From Ciceribacter sichuanensis (lineage in GTDB: Bacteria > Pseudomonadota > Alphaproteobacteria > Rhizobiales > Rhizobiaceae), in the NCBI RefSeq assembly GCF_024055605.1, contig NZ_JAMXLX010000002.1:620001-684000 (forward strand): a stretch of 64,000 bases of DNA, given 5' to 3'. Both the position numbers and the translations under genes were made by a program. This document shows, in pieces, positions 18,325 through 27,146 of this stretch (its first letter is position 1; each line of letters starts with the position of its first letter). The notes beneath the pieces were generated by a model. That model saw only the letters and a list, made by a program, of their open reading frames with translations, ran no database searches and was not told the DNA's origin.

Positions 18325-18622
18325 AGTGTCTCCTCTCTCGAAAAACCGGCGCCCGGCACCGGCGGCGCAAGCCAGGAGGGAGCCTATCCCCTTCCGGGAA
18401 CATTGGCCACAGGACGCTTTGATGCAGCCCTCCCGGCCGTTGAAAACTCCCCCGGCAAAGGATCGTTCCGGCTTACGGGCAAGAGTTTTCGACGGCCTGT
18501 CGTAAAAAAATCGCTGCGTCGCAAACAGGGTGTGCGATCCGCCGCAAATGCACCGGGCGCGCTTGCTTTTGTGGGGTATTGAATGTTGACTTGGGAACAT
18601 TAAAAAACACTGGGAGTCAAAA
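18325..18622. other. 298-base intergenic region between cytochrome c and choX
   Basis: No supported gene. It must hold divergent promoters for cytochrome c and choX. An 8-bp inverted repeat GAAAACTC (18442-18449) / GAGTTTTC (18483-18490) frames a GC-rich 33-base interval. TTGACT about 35 bases before the choX start is a possible -35 element. No FixK-type box was seen for the cytochrome gene. Confidence 0.4.
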
Positions 18623-19579
18623 ATGACGAAATTCCATTCCTATCGGCTGACGCTTGCGGCAGCTGCATCCGTTTTTGCCATGGGCCTTGCACCGGCCATG
18701 GCGGCAGAAGCCGAAAGCTGTAAGGCCGTGCGTTTCTCCGACGTCGGCTGGACCGACATCACCGCAACGACGGCAACGGCTTCCGTTGTGCTGAAGGCTC
18801 TCGGTTACGAACCGACCACCACGGTCCTTTCCGTTCCCGTCACCTATCAGTCCCTGAAGAACAAGGACATCGACATGTTCCTCGGCAACTGGATGCCGAC
18901 CCAGGAGAACGACGTTCGCCCCTTCCTCGACGACAAGTCGGTCGAATCCTTCGGCCCCAACCTCGAGGGAGCGAAGTACACGCTCGCCACCAACGCCAAG
19001 GGCGCTGAACTCGGCATCAAGGACTTCAAGGACATCGCCGCCCACAAGGACGAGCTGGAAGGCAAGATCTACGGCATCGAGCCGGGCAATGACGGCAACC
19101 GCCTGATCCTCGACATGATCGAGAAGGACACCTTCGGCCTCAAGGGCTTCGAAGTCGTCGAATCCTCCGAACAGGGCATGCTAGCCCAGGTCGCCCGCGC
19201 TGAGAAGGATGGCACCCCGGTCATCTTCCTCGGCTGGGAACCGCACCCGATGAACGCCAATTACAAGATGAGCTACCTCACCGGCGGCGACGACATCTTC
19301 GGGCCCAACTTCGGCGGCGCCACCGTCTTCACCAACATTCGCGCCGGCTACACGACCGAATGTGCGAACGTCGGCAAGTTCATCACCAACCTGAAGTTCT
19401 CGCTTCCCATGGAAAACGAAATCATGGGCAAGATCCTGAACGACGGCAAGGATCCGGAAGTGGCAGCAACCGAATGGCTGAAGGCTAACGGCTCGGCCGT
19501 CGAGCCGTGGCTTGCCGGCGTGACGACCTTCGATGGCGGCGATGCAGCCGCCGCGGTCAAGAGCGCCCTCGGCCTCTGA
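18623..19579 (+). CDS. choX: Choline ABC transporter substrate-binding protein
   Basis: 318 residues with a signal peptide cleaved near PAMAAEA. It is a periplasmic binding protein of the OpuAC/ProX type (VRFSDVGWTDITATTATASVVLKALGY, MFLGNWMPT, VIFLGWEPHPMN), matching ChoX of Sinorhizobium, which binds choline and acetylcholine. The start follows a GGGAGTC ribosome site. It is first in choX-choW-choV; a hairpin after its stop probably keeps it more abundant than the membrane parts. Choline feeds glycine betaine synthesis or catabolism. Confidence 0.95.
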   Translation: MTKFHSYRLTLAAAASVFAMGLAPAMAAEAESCKAVRFSDVGWTDITATTATASVVLKALGYEPTTTVLSVPVTYQSLKNKDIDMFLGNWMPTQENDVRPFLDDKSVESFGPNLEGAKYTLATNAKGAELGIKDFKDIAAHKDELEGKIYGIEPGNDGNRLILDMIEKDTFGLKGFEVVESSEQGMLAQVARAEKDGTPVIFLGWEPHPMNANYKMSYLTGGDDIFGPNFGGATVFTNIRAGYTTECANVGKFITNLKFSLPMENEIMGKILNDGKDPEVAATEWLKANGSAVEPWLAGVTTFDGGDAAAAVKSALGL

Positions 19580-19588
19580 TATCCGAAT

Positions 19589-19627
19589 GCACCGTGGTGG
19601 CGTATACTGGTCGCCACGGTGCGTTTT
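19589..19627 (+). terminator. Hairpin/attenuator between choX and choW
   Basis: GCACCGTGG (from 19589) pairs with CCACGGTGC (ending 19622), a 9-bp or longer stem, followed by GTTTTG. The weak T-tract inside an operon suggests partial termination or 3'-end protection of choX mRNA. Confidence 0.5.
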
Positions 19628-19668
19628 GACAGTCGAATTTCCCGAAACTTGAGACGGATGGCAACGAC

Positions 19669-20532
19669 GTGATCTCGTTACCCGATTGGCTCGCCGATTC
19701 CAGCGGCAAACTGAACATCGGCCCCTGGGCCAAAACCGGCGTCGACTGGCTGACGAACAATGGCGAGTGGTTTTTCGACCTGCTCTCCTATTCGCTGGAC
19801 CGTGTCATCAAAGCGCTTCTCTACGTGCTGCAGGCGCCGCCGCCAATTGCCGTCATCATCGCAATTGCCGCCCTTGCCTATTGGCTGCGCCGGTCCATCG
19901 CGATTACCCTCTTCACCTTCGTCGGCCTGCTGCTCATCATGAACCAGGGCTATTTCAAGGAAACCATGGAGACGCTGGCGCTGGTTCTCGCGGCGACGGC
20001 TGTCAGCATGCTGCTTGGAATACCGCTCGGCATCGCCGCCGCCCGCCGCGCATGGGTCTATGCCGGCATGCGCCCGGTCCTCGACCTGATGCAGACCATC
20101 CCGACCTTCGTTTACCTGATCCCGGCGCTGATCCTCTTCGGCCTCGGCATGGTTCCGGGCCTGATCGCCACGGTCATCTTCGCCATCCCCGCCCCGATCC
20201 GCCTGACGCGGCTGGGGATCATCTCGACGCCGCCGGCGCTCGTCGAAGCCGCGATCGCCTTTGGCGCCACTCCGACGCAGGTGCTGCGCAAGGTCGAACT
20301 GCCCTTCGCCATGCCGCAGATCATGGCCGGTCTGACCCAGACCATCATGCTGTCCCTGTCGATGGTGGTTATCGCCGCCCTCGTCGGCGCAAGCGGTCTC
20401 GGCGTACCGGTCGTTCGCGCGCTCAACACCGTGAACATCGCCAAGGGCTTCGAAGCCGGCCTCTGTATCGTCATCCTCGCGATCATCCTCGATCGCATGT
20501 TCCGCAGCTCCGAATCGGGAGACGACGCATGA
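19669..20532 (+). CDS. choW: Choline ABC transporter permease
   Basis: 287 residues with about six membrane segments and the permease EAA-type loop (LVEAAIAFGATPTQVLRKVELPFAMPQI). It forms the inner-membrane channel of the ChoXWV importer. The start is the GTG at 19669; the nearby ATG at 19658 runs directly into a stop. The stop shares ATGA with choV (4-base overlap). Confidence 0.94.
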   Translation: MISLPDWLADSSGKLNIGPWAKTGVDWLTNNGEWFFDLLSYSLDRVIKALLYVLQAPPPIAVIIAIAALAYWLRRSIAITLFTFVGLLLIMNQGYFKETMETLALVLAATAVSMLLGIPLGIAAARRAWVYAGMRPVLDLMQTIPTFVYLIPALILFGLGMVPGLIATVIFAIPAPIRLTRLGIISTPPALVEAAIAFGATPTQVLRKVELPFAMPQIMAGLTQTIMLSLSMVVIAALVGASGLGVPVVRALNTVNIAKGFEAGLCIVILAIILDRMFRSSESGDDA

Positions 20533-21578
20533 CCGACGCCGTCATTTTTGGAAACGTCGATATCGTCTTCGGCGACAATCCCGAGAAGGCGCTTGCCCTC
20601 GTCGACCAGGGCAAGACCCGTGATGAGATCGGCGCAGAGACCGGCCTCGTGCTCGGCGTCGCCGGTGCGTCGCTCGCGGTCAAGGAAGGCGAAATTCTCG
20701 TGCTGATGGGCCTTTCCGGCTCCGGCAAGTCGACGCTGCTGCGCGCTGTCAACGGCTTGGCACCTGTGGTGCGCGGCAATGTCAGCGTCAGAACTACCAA
20801 CGGCAACGTCGATCCCTATCGCGCCAGCCCGAAGGCCCTGCGCGACCTGCGCATGCACACGGTCTCCATGGTGTTCCAGCAGTTCGGTCTGCTGCCATGG
20901 CGCACGGTTGCGGAAAACGTCGGCTTCGGCCTCGAGCTTGCCGGCGTGCCGGAAGCCGAGCGAGCCAAGACGGTGGCCGAGCAGCTCGCGCTGGTGAACC
21001 TCGCCAAATGGGCGGACCGCAAGGTCAACGAACTCTCGGGCGGCATGCAGCAGCGCGTCGGCCTCGCCCGCGCCTTTGCGACCGGCGCCCCCATCCTCCT
21101 GATGGACGAGCCTTTCTCCGCGCTCGACCCGCTGATTCGTACGCGCCTGCAGGACGAGCTTCTGGAGTTTCAGTCGCGGCTCAAGAAGACGATCCTGTTC
21201 GTCAGCCACGATCTTGACGAAGCTTTCCGCATCGGAAACCGCATCGCCATCATGGAAGGCGGTCGCATTATCCAGTGCGGAACTCCGCAGGAAATCGTAC
21301 AGAATCCGGCCGACCAATACGTCACGGATTTCGTCCAGAACATGAACCCGATCAATATGTTGACGGCCAAGGACATCATGGCCGCGGGTCTCGATGCCCC
21401 CACGAATCAGGGCACGGTCGCCGGCACGGCGAAGCCGGAAACGCCATTGATCGAGATCCTCGATGCGCTTTCCCGCCATCCGGGAACGATCGGCGTTGTT
21501 GACAATGGAGCCGTCATCGGCACCATCTCCTCCCAGGATGTTGTCAACGGTCTGACTCGGCACCGCCGAAGGGGCTGA
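20529..21578 (+). CDS. choV: Choline ABC transporter ATP-binding protein
   Basis: 349 residues. ABC ATPase of the ProV/OpuAA class: Walker A GLSGSGKS at 61-68, Q-loop FQQFGLLPWRTV, signature LSGGMQQR, Walker B ILLMDEPFSALDP and the H-loop SHDLDEA. A C-terminal CBS-like segment (LIEILDALSRHPGTIGVVDNGAVIGTISSQDVV) is typical of this class and may sense osmolarity. It powers choline import by ChoXW. The ATG at 20529 overlaps the choW stop. Confidence 0.95.
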   Translation: MTDAVIFGNVDIVFGDNPEKALALVDQGKTRDEIGAETGLVLGVAGASLAVKEGEILVLMGLSGSGKSTLLRAVNGLAPVVRGNVSVRTTNGNVDPYRASPKALRDLRMHTVSMVFQQFGLLPWRTVAENVGFGLELAGVPEAERAKTVAEQLALVNLAKWADRKVNELSGGMQQRVGLARAFATGAPILLMDEPFSALDPLIRTRLQDELLEFQSRLKKTILFVSHDLDEAFRIGNRIAIMEGGRIIQCGTPQEIVQNPADQYVTDFVQNMNPINMLTAKDIMAAGLDAPTNQGTVAGTAKPETPLIEILDALSRHPGTIGVVDNGAVIGTISSQDVVNGLTRHRRRG

Positions 21579-21620
21579 CCGGGGTCAAGGGGCGCAACGC
21601 GCCCGGGGGAACGGGAGTGC

Positions 21621-22370
21621 ATGTCGGACAAACCATCAGTCATTCGCGAAACGGATGACGAGGCGCGCGGTCTCGCGCGCCGGCTTCTGCGTTCGGCGCG
21701 CTATGTTGCGCTTTCCGTTATCGATCCGGACAACGGCTTCCCCTCAGTGAGCCGGGTTCTGCTCGGAACGGACACGGACGGCTCTGCCATCATCCTCGTT
21801 TCCGGGCTTTCCGCTCACACGAAGGCTCTCCTCGCCGACAACAGGGTTTCCCTTCTGGCGGGAGAACCGGGCAAGGGCGACCCGCTCGCCTATCCGCGGG
21901 TGACCGTTCAATGCCTTGCGGAAGCCGTTGAACACGGAAGCGCCGAGCATGGTCGCCTGCGCGCCCGCTTCATCGCGCGCCATCCGAAGGCGAAGCTCTA
22001 TATCGACTTTCCCGATTTTCGTTTTTTCCGACTCGTACCGCAGACCGCAAGCCTTAATGGCGGCTTCGGCAAGGCCTACATTCTGCCCGGGGAAGACTTC
22101 CTGATTCCCCCGGAAAAGGCCGGCGATTTTTCCGGTCATGAGGACGCGATACTACAAGAATTAATGGTTAAGTTTCCGGAGGCCGCCGAAGTTATCGCAA
22201 CCACCCGATGCGGGCAGGAATCCGGAAAATGGGCTTTTTGTGGCGTGGATAGGGCAGGAATCGACCTGATTTGCGGCGATTTACTGGTTAGATACGAATT
22301 TGGGTATCTAATGGCCATGAGGACTGAATTGAATTCAGTCATATCTAATACAGCATACCCGGTACCTTAA
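21621..22370 (+). CDS. hugZ: HugZ-like haem-utilisation protein (PPOX/FMN-binding split barrel)
   Basis: 249 residues. The N-terminal split-barrel domain (about 10-150; ARRLLRSARYVALSVIDPDNGFPSVSRVLLGTD) is followed by a DUF2470-like C-terminal domain (WAFCGVDRAGIDLICGDLLVRYEF), the HugZ arrangement. HugZ proteins bind or degrade haem. The last 26 codons are AT rich and contain two perfect palindromes, unlike the rest of the gene, so this end may double as regulatory DNA for nolR. The ATG at 21621 follows a CGGGAGTGC ribosome site. Confidence 0.8.
   Translation: MSDKPSVIRETDDEARGLARRLLRSARYVALSVIDPDNGFPSVSRVLLGTDTDGSAIILVSGLSAHTKALLADNRVSLLAGEPGKGDPLAYPRVTVQCLAEAVEHGSAEHGRLRARFIARHPKAKLYIDFPDFRFFRLVPQTASLNGGFGKAYILPGEDFLIPPEKAGDFSGHEDAILQELMVKFPEAAEVIATTRCGQESGKWAFCGVDRAGIDLICGDLLVRYEFGYLMAMRTELNSVISNTAYPVP
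22288..22311. repeat. Perfect inverted repeat in the 3' end of hugZ
   Basis: TTAGATAC (22288-22295) and GTATCTAA (22304-22311) are exact inverted repeats separated by 8 bases. The symmetry and spacing are operator-like. It lies 170-200 bases upstream of nolR. Confidence 0.5.
22322..22340. repeat. Second perfect palindrome in the 3' end of hugZ
   Basis: GACTGAATT and AATTCAGTC are 9-bp exact arms around a single G. Together with the inverted repeat 11 bases upstream it makes an unusual palindromic cluster before nolR. Confidence 0.5.
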
Positions 22371-22371
22371 A

Positions 22372-22387
22372 TTTAGGCATATACAAT
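22372..22387 (+). promoter_or_regulatory. NolR-type binding motif, site 1
   Basis: TTTAG-N9-AT fits the published NolR consensus (A/T)TTAG-N9-A(T/A). It lies about 100 bases upstream of the nolR start, just after the hugZ stop codon, and suggests autoregulation. Confidence 0.4.
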
Positions 22388-22406
22388 TAGCCGCTTCTTG
22401 TTAGAG

Positions 22407-22422
22407 TTTGATCATAGCTAAT
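22407..22422 (-). promoter_or_regulatory. NolR-type binding motif, site 2
   Basis: On the minus strand ATTAG-N9-AA fits the same NolR consensus, in inverted orientation 19 bases from site 1. Two matches in 51 bases of an AT-rich spacer are suggestive but the motif is loose. Confidence 0.4.
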
Positions 22423-22484
22423 TTGAAGGATTGCAAACGGTCGCCTCTTCCCAAGGGGGGCTCCGACAAAGGAAAGTTGAAGTC

Positions 22485-22802
22485 ATGAAAACCAAAGCTT
22501 TGTCCGAACAGTCGATTGCTGCAGCCGGTCTTCTCTCTGCGATGGCCAACCCCAAGAGACTAATGATTCTCTGCTCCCTCGTTGAGGGCGAAGTTCCGGT
22601 CGGCGTTCTCGCAACGCAGGTGGGCCTGAGCCAATCGGCTCTCTCCCAGCACCTCTCCAAACTCCGCGCCCAGAAGTTGGTGAAGACCCGCCGCGACGCG
22701 CAGACGATCTACTATTCCAGCACCTCCGAGTCGGTCATCAAGATCCTCGAAACGCTGGAAGACATCTATTGCCAGACCAGCGCCAGCAAAACTGCTGCCT
22801 GA
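22485..22802 (+). CDS. nolR: NolR-type ArsR-family transcriptional regulator
   Basis: 105 residues: a small winged-helix dimeric repressor. The core (LLSAMANPKRLMILCSL, VGLSQSALSQHLSKLRAQ, VKTRRDAQTIYYSS) is nearly the sequence I know for Sinorhizobium NolR, which represses core nod genes and influences conjugation, growth and symbiosis genes. The ATG at 22485 follows GGAAAG and matches the NolR-like region better than the in-frame upstream TTG. It carries none of the metal-binding cysteine motifs of arsenic sensors. It is followed by a strong terminator and preceded by two NolR-consensus sites. Confidence 0.85.
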   Translation: MKTKALSEQSIAAAGLLSAMANPKRLMILCSLVEGEVPVGVLATQVGLSQSALSQHLSKLRAQKLVKTRRDAQTIYYSSTSESVIKILETLEDIYCQTSASKTAA

Positions 22803-22902
22803 TGACAGCGCTGCCACGCTGGCAGCAATAATCCGCAGGTCAGCTGTCTCGGCCCGACCGGCAATATATGGCAATCGACATTGCCAAACCGGATCATTCC
22901 CG

Positions 22903-22936
22903 ACCGGCGGATCTTCGATCCGCCGGTTTCGTTTTT
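22903..22936 (+). terminator. Rho-independent terminator after nolR
   Basis: ACCGGCGGATC and GATCCGCCGGT form an 11-bp perfect stem with a TTC loop, followed by TTCGTTTTT. It ends nolR transcription and faces the convergent PhoX gene. Confidence 0.9.
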
Positions 22937-22998
22937 ATAAGTCTGGCCTGCCCCCCAGATATCGCAAAGAACCTTGCGAAGGGAGGCGGGCGGACCGA

Positions 22999-24969
22999 TC
23001 AGCTTCCGAGCGTTTCCTTGTCGTTACGGCTGAGCACGATCAGCGCCGGACGCGCCGGCAGACCGTCCTTGAAGTCCGGCCAGTTGGTGCCGGCATCGGC
23101 AATGGAGGTCGCATCCTCGTCATCGTCGAAACGCAGTTCTCCGGGATGCTGGATCGAGACGAAGACCGTCCTGCCATCCGGCGTAAATGTCGGTGAGCAG
23201 CATTCGGAACCGACCGGCGCCACGTAGAAGAGCTTCGGAAGCGCCCGTCCCTCGCCCTCGGTGTCCATCACGAACAGTGCATCGGCAATGCCGACCGGCG
23301 GCGGACCGTCGGTGGCAACCCATAGGCGACCTGCCGGATCGACCGACAAGTTGTCCGGATCGGTGAACCAGCCGTTTTCGGAGGTCGCCGGATGAAACAT
23401 CGCCCCTTCGTCGGCCACAGCCGGATTGCCGCAAAGCACGAACACATCCCAGCGGAAGCTTTCTGCCGCGAAGTCCGGCTTGTCGGAACTGCCGGGCGGC
23501 ACGAGTTCCAGAAGGTGACCATGCGGGTTGGGGCCGCGCGGGTTGGCCGGGTTGACCTGCTCGCGCTCCTCACCCTCGCCGGCGGCGAGGCGGTCCTCGT
23601 TCTCCGTCATAGCGACGTAGAGCTTGCCCGTCTTCGGATGCACGACGAAACCTTCCGGCGCGTCCATCGGCGTGGCACCGAGAAGGTCGGCGGCACTGCG
23701 GGTGTTGAGCACGACATCCGCCTGGCTCTTGAACCCCGCCTCGGCCGTCAGCGCTCCCTCGCCGGCAACAAGCGGCAGCCATTGCATCGTGCCGTCGCTG
23801 GAAAACTTGGCGACCGAAAGCGTGCCGTTGTCGAGCAGGTCCCGGTTGGCGGCGCGGTCGTTCGGGTTCCACGGATCGCGGCTGACGAAGCGGTAGAGAT
23901 ATTCGAAGTCGTCGTCGTCGCCCATGAACACCACGACGCGGCCATCCGGAGCCACCGCACACTGCGCACCCTCATGGGTGAAGCGGCCAAGCGCCGTACG
24001 CTTGACCGGCCTTGCCGTCGGATCGAGCGGGTCGATCTCCACTACCCAGTCGAAGCGCATCCATTCGTTCGGCTCTTCCTCGAACCTGAAGCGCGGTTCG
24101 ATGCGACCGACGCCGTAGATGTCGTTGTCTTCCTCGTCCCAGCCCTGACGCTCCACGAGTTCCTGGTTCGCCAGCGTCTTGAAGTCGCCCGCAAACACGT
24201 CCATCGAGCCTTCCTCGCCGGAAAGCATGGTGCCCCAGGGCGTGATGCCGCCATTACAGTTCGAAATCGTGCCGAACACGGTTTTGCCGGCCGGGTCGGC
24301 CTTGGTCTTCAGACGGTCGTCGCCGGCGGCGGGACCGGAAATCGCCATCTCGGTGCCCATGTGGATGCGGCGACTGAGCTTGCCGTCCAGTACGACCTCC
24401 CACTTGCCGCCGGCCTTGCGCACCTCGAAGATCGAAAGACCGACCGACGCCATGATCGCGCGGATCTGGTCATCCGTGAGCTTCTCGCGATAGTCCTCGT
24501 CCGTCAGGCCGGGGAACATCAGGAAGGGCGTCGCATATTCATGGCTGACGATCATCAGGCCATGATCGGAGCTGTCCGAGCCGAAGGGCAGCGGCATGTA
24601 ATAGGTGAAGTCGTTGTTGTAGCCGAACTGGCGCTCGGCCGCCTTGCCGTCGAGCTTGGCCACGTCGAACGCAGGGCTGTCGGCAAACAGGGCATCCCCC
24701 CAGCGCACCAGGATCTGGCGGCCATAGCCTTCCGGCCAGTGGTCCTCGCGATCGCGCACACGCTTGAGTTCGTTGAACCTGAGTGTGGAAACCTCTGCAG
24801 CCCTGGCTTCGCCGCCGATGAACGGCATGGCGACGGAGCTGCCGGCAATCGCCAGAAGGCCCTTCAGTACGCTGCGGCGCTCGATGCCGGCGGCAAGCAC
24901 CTCTCCATAGGTTTGTGCAAATGCGCGGCGCGGATTGGGGCGCGCCCGGGTTTTCTGGCGGTCGGACAT
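22999..24969 (-). CDS. PhoX-family phosphatase (Tat-exported)
   Basis: 656 residues. The N-terminus has a Tat-type signal (IERRSVLKGLLAIAGSSVAMP, about 31-51). The body matches PhoX/DUF839 proteins (LMIVSHEYATPFLMFPGLT, NCNGGITPWGTMLSGEEG, GRFTHEGAQCAVAPDGRVVVFMGDD, DNLSVDPAGRLWVATDG). PhoX enzymes are periplasmic calcium/iron-dependent alkaline phosphatases that release phosphate from monoesters. The glutamate and acidic clusters expected for metal binding are visible but I did not align them. No obvious Pho box was seen upstream. Confidence 0.88.
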   Translation of the reverse strand: MSDRQKTRARPNPRRAFAQTYGEVLAAGIERRSVLKGLLAIAGSSVAMPFIGGEARAAEVSTLRFNELKRVRDREDHWPEGYGRQILVRWGDALFADSPAFDVAKLDGKAAERQFGYNNDFTYYMPLPFGSDSSDHGLMIVSHEYATPFLMFPGLTDEDYREKLTDDQIRAIMASVGLSIFEVRKAGGKWEVVLDGKLSRRIHMGTEMAISGPAAGDDRLKTKADPAGKTVFGTISNCNGGITPWGTMLSGEEGSMDVFAGDFKTLANQELVERQGWDEEDNDIYGVGRIEPRFRFEEEPNEWMRFDWVVEIDPLDPTARPVKRTALGRFTHEGAQCAVAPDGRVVVFMGDDDDFEYLYRFVSRDPWNPNDRAANRDLLDNGTLSVAKFSSDGTMQWLPLVAGEGALTAEAGFKSQADVVLNTRSAADLLGATPMDAPEGFVVHPKTGKLYVAMTENEDRLAAGEGEEREQVNPANPRGPNPHGHLLELVPPGSSDKPDFAAESFRWDVFVLCGNPAVADEGAMFHPATSENGWFTDPDNLSVDPAGRLWVATDGPPPVGIADALFVMDTEGEGRALPKLFYVAPVGSECCSPTFTPDGRTVFVSIQHPGELRFDDDEDATSIADAGTNWPDFKDGLPARPALIVLSRNDKETLGS

Positions 24970-25172
24970 CTCAACTCCCGATGAATGAATGGATTTAATG
25001 AAACGGATGCAAGCAATCGCGTGCCGGCTGCGCCGGCGGCCGGCAGCTTATGCAAGCCGCAAGAAGCCTTGATGACGGAGAAAAACGCGCGACGGGCTTG
25101 CTCCCTATTAGGAAGAGCATCTTATCCGATGCACAATAGGGCAGCGCTCACAGGGCATTGAAAGGAAAGAGA

Positions 25173-25697
25173 ATGGCGGTTCCGACCAGCAAGGGCGAAC
25201 TCCTTCAGGCGATCGAGCGGGAATACGACAAGCTGAAGCGCGAACTCGGCCAGATGCCGTTTGCCCGCTGGCGGGAAAGAACGATGGAAGGCCATGCGAG
25301 CGGCACCTCTATGAGCGTTCACGATCTCGTCGCCTATCTGGTCGGCTGGAACGAACTCGTTCTCAAATGGCATGCGCGCAAGATGGCCGGCGAGCCGGTG
25401 GACTTTCCCGAAACGGGCTACAAATGGAACGAACTCGGACGCCTGGCGCAGAAATTCTACCGGGATTACGAAGCGCTGGATGATGAGGAATTGCTGGAGA
25501 GACTGGACACGGCAAAGGCTCGAATCATCGGCCTGATCGAACAGGCTGACGACGAAACGCTCTATGGCAGGCCATGGTACGAAAAGTGGACCGAAGGGCG
25601 GATGATCCAGTTCAATACCTCGTCGCCCTATGCCAATGCCTGCGGCCGACTGCGCAGATGGCGCAAGAACGATTGCACGGCATCCGCAGCGACGTGA
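25173..25697 (+). CDS. ClbS/DfsB-family four-helix bundle protein
   Basis: 174 residues, helical, of the ClbS/DfsB (DUF1706) family: SKGELLQAIEREYDKLKREL, SVHDLVAYLVGWNELVLKWH, and the C-terminal FNTSSPYANACGRLRRWRK. Some members protect cells from DNA-damaging colibactin by hydrolysing it; most, including this one, have no known substrate. The ATG at 25173 has an ideal GGAAAGAGA ribosome site; an upstream TTG in frame is less likely. A RIME-like element follows. Confidence 0.82.
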   Translation: MAVPTSKGELLQAIEREYDKLKRELGQMPFARWRERTMEGHASGTSMSVHDLVAYLVGWNELVLKWHARKMAGEPVDFPETGYKWNELGRLAQKFYRDYEALDDEELLERLDTAKARIIGLIEQADDETLYGRPWYEKWTEGRMIQFNTSSPYANACGRLRRWRKNDCTASAAT

Positions 25698-25746
25698 TGC
25701 GTACCGCGAACAGTCTGCTCGACCTTTTTCCGTCTGCGTGTTTCCG

Positions 25747-25854
25747 CTAGGGCGCCATGCGTCCATTCTGAAGCACAAAGGACGCTCCAAGGTCTTGAAT
25801 CTGCGCATCGTAGCTTTCCGAAAAGCGATTCCGATTCCAGGGCCGATGCGCTAG
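25747..25854 (-). repeat. RIME-like intergenic palindromic element, copy B (inverted)
   Basis: About 108 bases, the reverse complement of copies A and C with several changes (for example AAGCGATTCCGATTCCAGG in place of the perfect AATCG arms). It lies between the DfsB gene and livK-like gene. Confidence 0.75.
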
Positions 25855-25927
25855 GCTCCAACAAAACAAGAAAAGCCCCAGGGGAGTCTCGAAGGTTGGC
25901 CTTCGTAACATTCAAGGAGAAACGGAA

Positions 25928-27034
25928 ATGAAACTGAGACTGCTGGCGGGTTCCGCCATCGTTGCATTCATGGCAACCGCGCCTCTGGCGCACGCCGAAA
26001 TCGTCATCGGCCTGATTGCCCCGCTGACCGGACCGGTCGCCGCCTATGGCGAGCAGGTCAAGAACGGTGCCCAGGTTGCCGTCGATGAAATCAACAAGAA
26101 GGGCGGCATTCTCGGCGAAACCGTCGTTCTCAAGCTGGCCGACGATGGCGGCGAGCCCAAGCAGGGCGTTTCCGCCGCCAACCAGCTCGTCGGCGAAGGC
26201 ATCCGCTTCGTCGTCGGTCCGGTCACCTCCGGCGTTGCAATTCCGGCTTCGGACGTTTTTGCTGAAAACGGCGTACTGATGGTCACCCCGACCGCAACCG
26301 CACCCGACCTGACCAATCGCGGCCTGACCAACGTTCTGCGCACTTGCGGCCGTGACGACCAGCAGGCCGACGTGGCGGCGAAATACGTTCTTGCCAACTT
26401 CAAGGACAAGAAGGTCGCCATCATCAACGACAAGGGTCAGTACGGCAAAGGTCTCGCCGACGCCTTCAAGGCAACGCTCAACGCCGGCGGCGTGACGGAA
26501 GTCTTCAACGACGCACTGACGGCCGGCGACAAGGACTTCAGCGCGCTGACGACCCGCCTCAAGGCTGAAAGCGCCGAAGTCGTCTACTTCGGCGGTTATC
26601 ATCCCGAAGGCGGTCTCCTGGCCCGCCAGCTCGCCGACCTCGGCATCAAGGCCCTGATCATTGGCGGCGACGGCCTGTCGAACAGCGAATACGCCTCCAT
26701 CGGCGGCGACGCTGCGAACGGCACGATCTTCACCAACGCCTCCGACGCGCTGAAGAACCCCGACTCCAAGGCCGCAGCCGACGCGCTCGCCGCGCGCAAT
26801 ATCCCGGCAGAAGCCTTCACGCTCAATGCCTATGCTGCCGTCGAAGTGCTGAAGGCCGGCATCGAGAAGGCCGGCAGCGCCGAGGATGCGGAAGCAGTCA
26901 CCACCGCGCTGAAGTCGGGCGAAGCAATCCCGACCGCCATCGGCAAGGTCACCTACGGAGAAGCCGGCGACCTCACCTCGCAGGCCTTCTCCCTGTTCAA
27001 GTGGGATGCCGGCAAGATCGTCGCCGTGGAATAA
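25928..27034 (+). CDS. livK: Branched-chain amino acid ABC transporter substrate-binding protein
   Basis: 368 residues with a signal peptide ([13 protein letters not shown]). It is a type I periplasmic binding protein of the LivJ/LivK family: [68 protein letters not shown]. It delivers leucine/isoleucine/valine or related amino acids to LivHMGF. No permease or ATPase gene adjoins it, so it is an isolated binding-protein gene, as is common in rhizobia. Strong AAGGAGAAACGG ribosome site; terminator follows. Confidence 0.9.
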   Translation: MKLRLLAGSAIVAFMATAPLAHAEIVIGLIAPLTGPVAAYGEQVKNGAQVAVDEINKKGGILGETVVLKLADDGGEPKQGVSAANQLVGEGIRFVVGPVTSGVAIPASDVFAENGVLMVTPTATAPDLTNRGLTNVLRTCGRDDQQADVAAKYVLANFKDKKVAIINDKGQYGKGLADAFKATLNAGGVTEVFNDALTAGDKDFSALTTRLKAESAEVVYFGGYHPEGGLLARQLADLGIKALIIGGDGLSNSEYASIGGDAANGTIFTNASDALKNPDSKAAADALAARNIPAEAFTLNAYAAVEVLKAGIEKAGSAEDAEAVTTALKSGEAIPTAIGKVTYGEAGDLTSQAFSLFKWDAGKIVAVE

Positions 27035-27061
27035 GCCACGCATCGTTTAGACGAATAACGG

Positions 27062-27089
27062 AAACGGCCGGCAGCGGCCGTTTTCTCGT
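27062..27089 (+). terminator. Rho-independent terminator after the LivK-type gene
   Basis: AAACGGCC and GGCCGTTTT form an 8-bp stem around GGCAGC, followed by CTCGTT, 28 bases after the stop codon. Confidence 0.75.
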
Positions 27090-27146
27090 TGAAGGAACGC
27101 ACTGCAACGTCAGCCTGACACCGTTGCGCCCATCAGGCCCAAGCCA

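Noticed and set aside
18442..18490. Inverted repeat GAAAACTC/GAGTTTTC as a terminator or riboswitch
   Set aside because: The arms are 33 bases apart, no T-tract follows, and no known aptamer pattern was seen; noted only within the intergenic entry.
22485..22802. Arsenic or metal sensor function for the ArsR-family gene
   Set aside because: The metal-binding cysteine motif of ArsR/SmtB sensors is absent and the core matches NolR.
23392..24984. A 530-codon open frame antisense to the PhoX gene
   Set aside because: Antisense shadow; the opposite strand encodes a complete Tat-exported PhoX-like protein.
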